Origin: Phlyctochytrium arcticum
Lineage: Eukaryota; Chytridiomycota; Chytridiomycetes; Chytridiales; Chytridiaceae
Assembly: GCA_025602905.1 (NCBI GenBank)
Contig: JAHLKI010000061.1
Coordinates: 1-51,709, forward strand
Length of the DNA: 51,709 bases
Direction of reading: 5' to 3'
The stretch's first letter is position 1. Every line of letters starts with the position of its first letter. The translations under genes and the position numbers were made by a program. The notes below the pieces were generated by a model. That model saw only the letters and a list, made by a program, of their open reading frames with translations. It had not been told where the DNA came from and did not search any database. This document shows, in pieces, positions 20,790 through 30,275 of this stretch.

Positions 20790-22796
20790 CTACCAACTAT
20801 ACTGCAAAAAAACAACGAACGATGCTAAAACAAAATACTGTACTATCTGCGAATTGAATGCTATATGGAGAATGAATCGATACTCAGACCAGCCTTTCTG
20901 CTTGCGTATGTTGTCAAGCCAGAGCGCTGCACTTTCAGCACTGACTTGGTGAGGCTCCATCCTGGACGTGATAGCATCGACAAGGATCTTGCGTCGGTTG
21001 AAAAAGCGCCGTTCATTGCCCTGGCACCAGGTCGTGCGCCACTGTCTTTCTAGATCCTTGATCGCGGGCCTAAGAGCGAGACCAATGTCCCACTCCCGCC
21101 AGACATCTGGCACCGTATGAATGCCACGGCTCATCATATGGTGGGGAGCCCGGGGAGGCACGTGTTGCGGAGAGTTGTTGTTGTTGGCGGCTTGCTGATT
21201 GGTACCACGTTGGTTGGCAGGCTGCTGCTGCAGAGATGGCGCGCCCAAGGATCCAGTTGCAGAGGTCGGTGCACCATCATGAGGAGGACCAGCGGCGGCA
21301 CCAAGATTGAGAGGAGGGCCCGCTTGCATTGGGTCACTCATTACCTTGCATAAAGTCGACCGACGCGTGAAGACAAATGGGCGCTCTTCCGGTAAAAATA
21401 TCAGTCAGAACCTGCTGCAATCCATTCAATCTGAGGTCCGTAGATCAACTCGCTGCTTGCTGGGATACGTGCATGGTCTTTAGTGTTTCGTTCAGAGCAT
21501 CTAATTTATCGGACACAACCGGAATGGCGCGTTGTAGAACAAGATCGGTTGGCTCCTTCACCTCCTCCATCGACGCCCGCAAACTCAATATACAGTGGAT
21601 ATTGGAAGATCGGATGATGCCGGGTGGGATGGCACGTGAAGTGGACGCGCAGCTGAACTGAGTCTTGCAGGATAGTCAACCGCAATCTACGCAGAAGCTC
21701 CAGGAACCCGCCGGCCGCAATATTAGGCTCAGCGCCATCTCCCGTCGCTAGCCGTTCTATCCCAAGGTCCACATCAGGGAAAATGAGCTTCTGCAATTCC
21801 TCGGGGGGGTCCAGTGTTGCGCGCTTCAAAAAGTAGGTACCCCCTTCCACGCTGTGGCCCGAGTTTGAACGAAGGACCTCACGCGGCAATGCAGTCAAGT
21901 AGCAAGTTTCCATTGACTGTTTGTTCCACCAGCCCGCGCGGCATATATGAGCATCTGATGCTCCTCCTGGCCCCAGCACGTTGGCCGACATGAGTCTTGG
22001 CTTGCGACTCAAGTCCAATTGAAGCCAATGCGGGCATGATGCCGGCGTAGTGCATGTTATAGGTCATGGGTTTATGCAGATCCTTGCCACTCTTCAATGT
22101 CTTGATTAAATACCATGAGGGACTGTTGGCGAAGGACGGGAAACTCTTTTGCATAATATGCCAGCGCCAAAAAAAGTTGAGGCCAACGGCCGCCCATGGA
22201 CAGATCTGCACTTCCTTATTGCAAAGACATGCACTGATCTCCAATTGGTTATGTTGATTGGTTTTACCTTGACGCAGCGACGTGATCATAGCGTAGCACG
22301 GTTGGAAGCCTTCTCTTTCCAGTTCACAGCAGTTCATATCGGGTAACTCTAAATTCCGTGCAAATTCTCCACGCAAAAGGTCATAATGGGAGAGTAGGAA
22401 AGTTGCCCTAATATGTACAGCGTGCCTCTTGGTCTGGCGCCACCAGTAGGACCCAATCCCAATCATCTGCCCGACTGTCATGTATCCATCTAAATGAGTT
22501 CCTCGACCTCGATCCGTAAAGTTGGCTCTATCTGTCGCAGTCTGGGTAACTTGAGCATTTTTGGTCAGGGCATTAACCGTCTTGTCGCGGGGACGAGGGT
22601 TGGTATTCATTCCAAGATGTTTTTGCTGTTTGTATAGATCTACCAGCGCTGATGCATATGCTTCGACAGTCCCGAGGCCAATAATCTTCTCCGCAGCTCC
22701 GGGCTTTTGCCTTTTGCGAGACTTACAACCAACAACCTCCGTTTCCAGGAAAAAATGCAACGAAGTCCGGAGACAACTTGCAACTTTTTAAGCGTT
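20790..22796 (-). pseudogene. Crypton tyrosine recombinase with GCR1_C-like domain (Crypton A)
   Basis: Minus strand. The N-terminal part is truncated or interrupted near 22790 (LHFFLETEVVGCKSRKRQK), then LGTVEAYASALVDLYKQQ (core-binding helices) and RATFLLSHYDLLRGEFARN (box I Arg in LLRGE), EREGFQPCYAM, RQGKTNQHNQLEI, WAAVGLNFFWRWH, and AKTHVGQRAGARRS (H-xxx-R). In the next frame come HICRAGWWNKQSMETCYLTA with the candidate nucleophile Tyr, then LPREVLRSNSG and DPPEELQKLIFPDVD. A helical linker (IPVVSDKLDALNETLKTM) carries one TGA. The last exon (from 21341) has a Pro/Gln-rich stretch and the GCR1_C-like domain TVPDVWREWDIGLALRP...WCQGNERRFFNRRK. Frame breaks near 21950 and 21500 indicate decay. 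All catalytic residues are recognisable. Confidence 0.78.
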
Positions 22797-23735
22797 AACC
22801 AAAACTGCTTTATCGCGGCTTTGTCGGACTTTCAGTACCGGAGCTGAGCCAGTGTGAGCCGCACCCATGGTACGCGATTTTGCTTCAAATTTATTTTCTA
22901 ATTGCGACATTGCTTCAAATATGTGGACTTTTTTGAAGCCAAAAATCCAGAAAAGTGGACTTTTTTGGGGTGAGACGCGTTGCAACCAGCCACAGTGTCG
23001 TGACGCAGACAGGGAACAAGTCTCAGGGCGGGTGCCAAATCTCCAGGGGCCTTTTTGCCAAATTCACATCCCCTGTTCAATGTGACTCACGACCCCCTCT
23101 CATAAAGTGCATTCACAGCCACCTGGTTTGGACAAAAGTCCGACAAGTGTCCTCAAATACCTTTGTCCATCCAATGTACTGCCTAAACAGCTTACACTTA
23201 CCGTAGCCCGTCCCAAAAAACAAACCATTTCATCTGATAGTAACCGCTCAGAAGAAGCTTTAAAAGCCATGCAAGCAAATTTAGCAGCGCACCAAGAGGC
23301 AGCCCGACAGATGCAACAACAGCTGGCAGAGTTCATGTCTTTGACACCCGTCACGCCGACGTTGATGCAATCGGCTGCGCGAGCGGCATTACAACCTGCG
23401 GGTACCATGTCTATTGTCGTCCGGTCCGATGGTACAGTGACTACCAAAACTGTCTCAATGTTTTGTAAATTTTGAAGTATGCATGAATTTCTCTAGAAGT
23501 ACCTTGTAAAATTGGGGTCTTGCTTAGACCAAAAGTGTTGTGCAATATCAGAGGAAGATGTTTGATCAATAGTATTTTCTGTGATATGCAAATTTCAGGG
23601 AGCAGGGGCCATGTGTAGGTGGGTTGGTCATTGAGACAGTTTTGGAGCGCCTGCCCAAGATGTGCACGTTTTGCCATTGGCATGCAAAAACAAATGCCAC
23701 GTGAGATCACATGACGTGGCTTGGCCCCGCAGGAG

Positions 23736-23743
23736 TATTTAAA
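23736..23743 (+). promoter_or_regulatory. TATA-like box of the Tc1 transposase
   Basis: TATTTAAA lies 46 bp before the ATG at 23789, in a short leader rich in TTC/CCT (a pyrimidine-rich start region typical of fungal promoters). Assignment by position and sequence only. Confidence 0.5.
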
Positions 23744-23788
23744 CGCGCCCTGCCCTCACTTTCTCCCTCTTCATCTTTTTCCACCACC

Positions 23789-24805
23789 ATGAGACCAATT
23801 TCTCCAGACGCCAAAAACAGCATCCTGGTTCAGCTTTCCCATGGCCATTCTGCCCGACAAATTGCCTCTTCCCTGGGGATAGGCCATGCCACGGTGTCCC
23901 GCGTCAAGTCACAACATCTTCCGGATCTGCCTTCATTGTCGGGGGGACGCCCAAAGCTCTTGACACCTCGTACTATTTCTCGAGCTGTTTCTCTCATTAC
24001 ATCTGGTGAAGCTGAAACGGCCCCCAAAGTTGCTCAAGTTCTTCAGGATGTTACCAACAAGGCTATTTCACCTTCAACAGTTCGTCGGGGGCTGAAGCAG
24101 GCCGGTTTGAAGGCGGCAGTGAAGCAGAAAAAGGCTCGACTTTTACCTCGTCACAGGAAGGCAAGGATGGATTGGGCTGTTGCACACAAAAATTGGACTG
24201 TGGATGATTGGAAGCGTGTTGTCTGGTCTGACGAGACTAAAATCAATCGCCTTGGGTCGGATGGTCGCAGTTGGGTGTGGAAGAAGAAGGGGGAGGGGCT
24301 TAATGATCGCACGGTCGAAGGAACACTGAAATTTGGAGGTGGTTCAGTGATGGTTTGGGGTTGTATGACATGGGATGGGCCCGGCTACGCCGCAAAGATT
24401 GATGGACGGATGGATGCCCAACTATACTGTGAAATTTTGGAGGACGATTTGCTGGCTAGTCTGGATTTTTACGACATTTCTCCTGCGGACATTGAATTTC
24501 AGCAAGACAACGACCCCAAACATACTAGTAGACTTGCAAGGAGTTGGTTCCAAAGGCACAACATTCCACTCATGTGGTGGCCAGCCCAAAGCCCTGACCT
24601 CAATCCAATCGAACATCTCTGGTCCCACTTGAAAAAACAACTGGCAAAACACCCCAACCCACCCACTTCTATTCACGAACTCTGGGAACGTATTCAGACC
24701 GAGTGGGACGCCATACCCGCTGCAGTCTGTCGGAACCTGATTGAAAGCATGCCCAGGAGGGTTGAAGCTGTTCTCAAAGCACAAGGAGGGTACACAAAGT
24801 ACTGA
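23789..24805 (+). CDS. Tc1-type DDE transposase (DD34E), 338 aa
   Basis: Cuts and pastes its own element by recognising the inverted ends. Start chosen at MRPISPDAKNS because it follows the TATA-like box and short leader; an upstream alternative start at 23711 would only add a low-complexity leader. The N-terminal half has two helix-turn-helix motifs: GHSARQIASSLGIGHATVSR with a following GGRPKLLTPR (GRPR-like), and ISPSTVRRGLKQAGLKA. The catalytic domain has WSDETKINRLGSDG (Asp 1), FGGGSVMVWGCM, EFQQDNDPKHTS (Asp 2) and SPDLNPIEHLWSHLK (Glu), with 34 residues between Asp 2 and Glu, hence DD34E. Length is normal for the family. No stop or frameshift, so it may be active. Confidence 0.95.
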   Translation: MRPISPDAKNSILVQLSHGHSARQIASSLGIGHATVSRVKSQHLPDLPSLSGGRPKLLTPRTISRAVSLITSGEAETAPKVAQVLQDVTNKAISPSTVRRGLKQAGLKAAVKQKKARLLPRHRKARMDWAVAHKNWTVDDWKRVVWSDETKINRLGSDGRSWVWKKKGEGLNDRTVEGTLKFGGGSVMVWGCMTWDGPGYAAKIDGRMDAQLYCEILEDDLLASLDFYDISPADIEFQQDNDPKHTSRLARSWFQRHNIPLMWWPAQSPDLNPIEHLWSHLKKQLAKHPNPPTSIHELWERIQTEWDAIPAAVCRNLIESMPRRVEAVLKAQGGYTKY

Positions 24806-27800
24806 TTTTGACAAAATTCGAGGTAGGCTCCAAAATTGTCTCAATGACACCCACCCACTCTAAAATATATTCTCAGCTCAGGACATTCTCTAGTGGTTAG
24901 ACGTTATAACACGAATTGTTTTTTACATATTTCTTGTCGTTTTGTTATTATACATGACCATCATCTTCCTAATTACATTTTGCTAAAACATGCACATGTA
25001 GGCAAAAAGAGCAAACATTGAGACAGTTTTGGTAGTCACTGTATGTTGAACTCCCATATGAAAATCGTGTCCTATCAAAGGTCTAATTTGGCTACTGTTT
25101 GTTTACGTTTTCCAGATGTCCTTGCTTCAGACCGTGTGAACAGCACCAAAACTGCCATGCCAACTGATCTTCAGGAACACCCTCAAGGTATATTATGCCC
25201 CCAGACACCCCAATACAGAGAAATCAATTGATACATCCTGACCATCAGAAATTTGGATCGAGCGTCCTGAGGCAGACGGTGGCGATGTTGATGATGAGAC
25301 GACCGTAATCGGTGAACCTCACCAAGTGATGGCGCCTAACGATATGGCGATGCCTGAAAACACCCATGGTATGCTTTGAGCAAAGGGTGCAAGGTCTGCA
25401 GCACATTAATCTTATATGCGCAGCATGGACTCCTCCGTTGCCGCCTCCTGGACCGCTTGCTACTGCTACAGACGCCGACAATGCACTAAAACAGTTCGCA
25501 TTGGATAACGGCTTTGCGATTGCTAATCTCAGAACGGAACGCATCGCGGGACCGGGAACCCCTATTCACAAATATTGGCGGCGCTGCGCATGTGGCGGGG
25601 AATACAAGCCAAAGGACCAGGGAGTACCCCTGCTCAAGAGAAAGAGCAAAAAAACGGGCTGCAAATACATGGTCACTCTGAAGGGAGAGGTGAAGAATGG
25701 GCTCGTTGGGAGCTGGACAATCAAGTTGTGCGAGGGCAATGGAAAGGGAACTCACACAGGCCATCCGCAACTCTCAAGGGCAGCCTTGAGAACATTTTTC
25801 CAAGCCCGCTGTTTCACCCAAAATGTCTGTGTTAAAAGTGATATCAATAATATGATTGAAGCGGGCACCAAGCCGGAGAAATTCTAGCGACGATCAAGAA
25901 GCACCCGGCAGCTCCACTTATCATTGTCAAAGAAATTACGAACCAGAAAACGAAAAAAGTTGAAGACATTTTGCAGGGTCGTTCCCCCTTGGCAGCCCTG
26001 CTGGATCACTTGTCAAAATCGGTCAATCAGGGGGCCGTCACTGATGTCATACACAACGAAGAGAACGTCCTCACTCACCTATTTTTCCAAACTGACGTAC
26101 GTTTGATGGTTCATCAATCTTCCGTCCCTTGCTAAATTTAAAGGCGTAAAGCGAAAAATGGCTGAACTGTTGCGTAAATTTGGGGACGTCTTGATCTTGG
26201 ACTGTACCTATCGTACAAATCGCCATAAGCTCCCACTTCTCCATGTTGTCGGAATTACCAATACTGCGCATTCGTTCTCGGGAGCATTCATGCTCATGGC
26301 GCAGGAGACAACTGAAGATTATAAGATCGCACTCAATTGTTTAACGGCATCTCTGCCCAAACCACCCTCTCTTGTTGTCATCGATTGTGACAGCGCGTTC
26401 ATTGCAGCTGTTAAACAAGAATGGCCAACAACAAAGATCATTCTTTGCCGATAGCACCTTTGGCAGAACATTAAGAAAAATTGCCAGAAGTACTTCGTAG
26501 ATGAGAATGAGAAGTTCGATGCCAACGCATGGTCCGATTTCAAATTGTAGGTTTCACATTCCTTTCTGTAAAATGGAAATCCCTGAACGTGCTCCTTTAG
26601 ATCTTGGATGGAGCTTGAGGGGGCTACCACCGAGGAGGAATTTCAGGAGCGTTGGAAGCAGATAGAGATGGATGTTGATGAAAAAACCTTCGCGTATCTC
26701 GAGAAGAATAAATTGCCGCTGCGCCAACATTGGGCTAGCATTTATATCGACAAAGTCCAACACTTCAATACCACCGTAACTTCCAGGGTTGAGGGAAAGC
26801 ATTGGGCGGCCGTCAAAAAGAATGGATCCGCAAAATCAACAATCTTAACTTTGTACAAAACCATCTCTCGTAACTGTGCGCAGCAGATGGAAAATTTTGA
26901 AGATGCTGTTGTGGAGGATTTGACGGGCACACATCGTTTCCTGACCGAGGACAACCTACCAGAAAAACCCAAAAAAACAAAGCAGTGCCCAATCCCCGTG
27001 AAAATGAAGGCCTTCTATGCGGACATCCACAACCGCTTGCCTGTGCATATTCTGAAGATGGTTGACCAAGAAAGAATAAAGGCGGATCGCATTGTCAAAG
27101 CAAACAATCCCGACAACGTCCTGAGTGGAAGTACTATGGTGCTGAAGCCATGCTCGTCATGGCACAGAACAGTCATGGGGGTGCCATGTTCTCATGAGAT
27201 CCTAGCCATGCGACAGGAGAAGCGGGCACTCCGACTATCGGACTTTACGCCGAGATGGCATCTGCCGCTATGCAACCAAAGGTCGGAGGTGCAAGAACCC
27301 TCTATCCCTGGTCGTTTCAATGTACTTTCTTATCAGCGCGGGAACAAACGTTTGCGCACATCGGCAGAGCGCGCTGAGAGTCAGCTAATGGCCAGCCAGA
27401 GACATTGTGGATTATGTCAAACACGTGGTCATGACCGAAGCCAGTGTCCTTCGATTGCGCTTGCGGCGGCGCAAACAGCGGAGGACATGGCCCAGGATAT
27501 GAATGCGGGCCCTCAGTGGAGACTGCGCTGGACAGTGCCCTGGAGCCGCCGCGAAAAGTTCGTGCCAAGGCGCGTTGTACTGTTTGCGGGTCCACCAAAC
27601 ACACCTTCAAGAAATGCCCATCCAAATAACGCTCTTGGGCTGCGTGCTCTTTTGAGGTTTCCTTTCTCGCGTGCGTCTGTTCGACCCTATTGTGATGTTT
27701 ACATATGGCTTGAATATATGATTTGTGTGTATCTCTCTCATAACACTTGTGGCAGATTACTTTCGACATTTCACAGAAGCAAGCGTCTCCTACATGGGCT

Positions 27801-28424
27801 TACTTTGTCTTTCCGTTGGAGAAGCTTGCAGCCTTGCAATGCAATAAAGCGGAATGAGCGCAGGTGGCTGTGCATCACATTCATTGTCATACCAACAACT
27901 GACGTGACTCATGCGGGACGTGAATTTGGACAAGCACCCCTGGAGATTTGGCACCCGCCAAGTCTCAGTTCCAGGTCTGAGTCATCGCTTGTGCTGAGGG
28001 TTTACCCCAAAGTGTTGTCCCTGATTTTGGTCCACGCCAAAACCCTCAAATTAAATTGCGTACAGTCACCGCGCCAGGAATCTTCCGTAGCTACGCCTGA
28101 AATGTGCAGCTATATGTGACTCTTGTGTTGACTCATACATTGAAAATACAACCACCTGCCCCTTTGGATGCCGGCAATTTTCAAGGTGGGACCCAAGGGG
28201 GGAGCTTTTCTTGTCATGAGTCATGACTCGTTTGTTGACTCACCCATTATGCTGGGGCCTGTGCTGCACAACAAACCAACAGTGCTGAGGGTTTACTTAG
28301 CATATGTTAATGTCTATGAGTTTGTGGCAGAAACAGGCATAGCAATATGTATGTATTGAGGAAGATATTGAATTACAGGCAAACAACTATCATTTTAATT
28401 CCTTCCATCTCAGTGGTAACTTTT

Positions 28425-29640
28425 GATCTCTCCCTTGGGCACCTAGCATGTATTGGCTACCGTTTGAACCTACCAGGCCGCTAAACATCGCTTTAGTTCA
28501 TTCGATCGTTGGTCTAGTAAAACTACTGAACTCTCCATTGCAAGCCTGGTGTCTGAAAAGCTGTCAGCTATAGTTCAATTTCTTTCATTCTGTGCATGTA
28601 ACTTTAACCTTTGAACTCTCCCTTGCGCACCTGGCTTCCATTACTGTAGCTACCGTTTGAATCTAACAACAAGCTGAAAAACCATTGTTTCATTTCCTTC
28701 CATCTGATCTGTCCATCGCAAGCTGGTGTGCATTAGGTACCGTTTCAATCTAACAGGCAGCTAAGGTATTGTTTGAATTTTTCCATCTTTGAATTACAAC
28801 TAGGAGACACGCGCGGGGAAGCAGGCCCAGGAAGGATGAGTGCAAGGCCCTACGCCGTGAGATGTGAACAAAGTGTACTCAGATATGGCCATGATCATAG
28901 GAAATGTAACATGGTAGATGCTGACCTTATTGAATGTCAGAACACATGAGGCGGGGAAGACCCTTCAGAATTTCAGAAACTTCTCAAATGTCACTTGTTC
29001 CAGATTTGTCCGAAAACATTATTCATGAAACGAGGGAGACCCCCGCACCCCCCTTCAGAAAGTCGGAATCTCAAAAAACTTCACTTGGTCCGGTTTTGTT
29101 CAAAGTGATTACACATTAGGCGGGGGAGACCCCCGCACCTCCCTTCCCTGCCGGCGGCCCTCGTAGGGGCGCAAACAGTGAGGAAGATATGATATGCCAT
29201 GAAGCACGCCAGGAATCACCAATATGTATTCCGTTTCACATGAACAACCTATTGACTGTCCACTGCAGGCCTGGCGTGCAATTTACTTCTGACAAGCTGC
29301 CAATTATCATTTTGTTTCTTTACATCTCTGTTTTTTTCTTTTGAACTCTCCATTATATGTCTGGCATATTTCATTGTTGCTATCGGTTGAATCTAACAAC
29401 ATGCTAGCTACCATCTCATTTCTTTCCATCCTTGTCTTACTATAACTTTTGATTTCTCCATTGCACGCTGTTGTGCTTTAGCTGTGGTTTTAATCTCACA
29501 AGCAGCTTGGTATTGTTTTGTTATTTTTCCACCAGTGTATTAGTATAGCTTCTCATCTCTTCAGTGCAAGCATGGGTACCATTTGAACCTAGCAGGCCAC
29601 CCTTCCTGTCTTCTATAACTTTTGATCTCTCCATTGCACG
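28425..29640. repeat. degenerate ~90-105-bp tandem repeats
   Basis: Units recur with the order CTTTTGATCTCTCCATTGCA, CGCCTGG, TGTGC, TAGCTACCGTTTGAATCTAA, CA-CAAGCTG, TTTCATTTCTTTCCATC. Clear starts near 28425, 28526, 28608 and 28712, and again near 29255, 29335, 29450 and 29620. The series is interrupted by unrelated sequence at 28800-29230. It looks like an old tandem array in a non-autonomous element. Confidence 0.7.
28945..29160. repeat. ~88-bp tandem repeat, 2.3 copies
   Basis: Units begin with GGCGGGGAAGACCC / GAGGGAGACCCCCGCACC / GGCGGGGGAGACCCCCGCACC, each followed by CCTTCAGAA (or CCTTCC), with TCACTTGTTCC / TCACTTGGTCC in the middle. GC-rich and distinct from the surrounding AT-rich array, so probably a separate insertion. 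Confidence 0.7.
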
Positions 29641-30275
29641 CTGGCCTGACTCAATCCGACTCTATGTCCAGTGGTTCTTTCCCCGTGGGATGTGCGTGGC
29701 GGTCCAGTCTTTATCTTTGTTGCCGTGTGAAAATCCGGACCTTGACATTTGGGGTTCTGTCTTTCATTGTCATTTGTCCTTTTTCGTTGTCATTTGTCTT
29801 CATCCTCCATTGTCTTGCCTGGTCTTGTGCATGGTCATGGGCAGGTGGGCAGCAGCTAGGCCTTCCAGGGCAGGTTCGGGTGGCTGTGTTGTTAATGGGT
29901 GGGTCAACCGAAGAGTTATGATGAGATTCACAAGAAAAGGTCCCCCCCTTGAAAGGCCGTGGCTCAGGTCGCAGCTCCCTATGGGTGAGTGGCTGTGTTG
30001 CTAATGTATGAGTCAACGAAAGAGACAGTGAGACACATATGGCTGCGCGTTTCTGGCGCAGCCATGGAAGGGGCCTGGCACGGTGACTGTACGCGATTTG
30101 ATTTGAGGTTTTTGGCATGGTATGGAATTTTGGTACAACACTTTGGGGTAAACCCTCAGCATTAGGTCCATGACTCCGATTTATGTTCCTATTGATTGGG
30201 TTGGGCAGAGATATTGGTTGACAAAATAATCTCTCAGGCAAAAAAAAATACAAACCAGCCTTTACTGTTGTCGCA

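Larger units (their letters stand above)
23435..25041 (+). mobile_element. Tc1/mariner element (1,607 bp), apparently intact
   Basis: Outer terminal inverted repeats of 26 bp begin CAGTGACTACCAAAACTGTC at 23435 and end with the inverse at 25041, flanked by TA (23433-23434 and 25042-25043). Each end also carries an inner inverted copy of the core AAAACTGTCTCAAT (near 23632-23650 and 24827-24848), an IR/DR-like arrangement of repeated transposase-binding sites. It holds one uninterrupted transposase gene. Of all elements here it is the only one whose coding sequence shows no frame break, which argues for recent insertion. Confidence 0.93.
23107..27629 (+). pseudogene. MULE 2 transposase gene (split by Tc1 element)
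   Basis: The first exon (to 23432) encodes a helical segment (ALKAMQANLAAHQEAARQMQ) ending at GATG|GTATGT. The Tc1 element sits in that donor, and exon 2 follows TTTTCCAG at 25114. Later parts: the N-terminal Zn/DNA-binding block (YWRRCACGGEYKPK, KKTGCKYMVTL), then after a shift at about 25887 LITVxxITN-like text; VLILDCTYRTNRHKLPLL (Asp 1), LVVIDCDSAFIAAVK (Asp 2), and a CR-stop-HLWQNIKKNCQKYF segment where Trp of the WH motif is TAG (about 26452). An intron near 26548-26600 precedes SRVEGKHWAAVKK (Glu). The SWIM finger reads CSSWHRTVMGVPCSHEI (27150-27200). Two zinc knuckles end it: HCGLCQTRGHDRSQC and, one frame over, CTVCGSTKHTFKKC, stop at 27629. Broken by indels and one nonsense codon. 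Confidence 0.78.
22870..28110 (+). mobile_element. MULE 2 with long diverged inverted ends, containing a Tc1 element
   Basis: The region near 22990-23120, read inverted, matches 27860-28000. Shared phrases include CAGGTGGCTGTG, GTGAATTTGG, CCCCTGGAGATTTGGCACCC and GTCTGAGTCA/GTCTGCGTCA, in the same order. Weaker similarity extends outward (ACCCCAAA..., then AAATT...GCGTAC), giving ends of about 250 bp. Between them lies one MULE transposase gene on the plus strand and a nested Tc1/mariner element. Outer borders and target duplication could not be fixed: the right end merges into another inverted repeat that reuses the same sequence (27978-30175). Confidence 0.65.
27978..30175. mobile_element. 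gene-free element or region bounded by ~270-bp inverted repeats
   Basis: 27978-28250 recurs inverted at about 29890-30175. The outermost shared block reads GCTGAGGGTTTACCCCAAAG and GTGTTGT, identical in both; farther in come TCAAATTAAATTGCGTACAG / TCAAATCAAATCGCGTACAG, GTCACCG, GCAGCTATATGTG / GCAGCCATATGTG, TTGACTCATACATT and AAGGGGGG. The left arm overlaps the right end of MULE 2, so this is either a non-autonomous relative of MULE 2 or a second MULE end inserted in opposite orientation. No coding capacity was found between the arms. I found no target duplication. Confidence 0.65.

Noticed and set aside
28425..29640. CRISPR-like array
   Set aside because: The repeats are degenerate, contiguous and lack unique equal-length spacers, and the sequence is eukaryotic.
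27992..30161. A target site duplication outside the TGCTGAGGGTTTACC inverted repeats
   Set aside because: The eight to ten bases on each side do not match; weak similarity continues outward instead, so the true border lies elsewhere.
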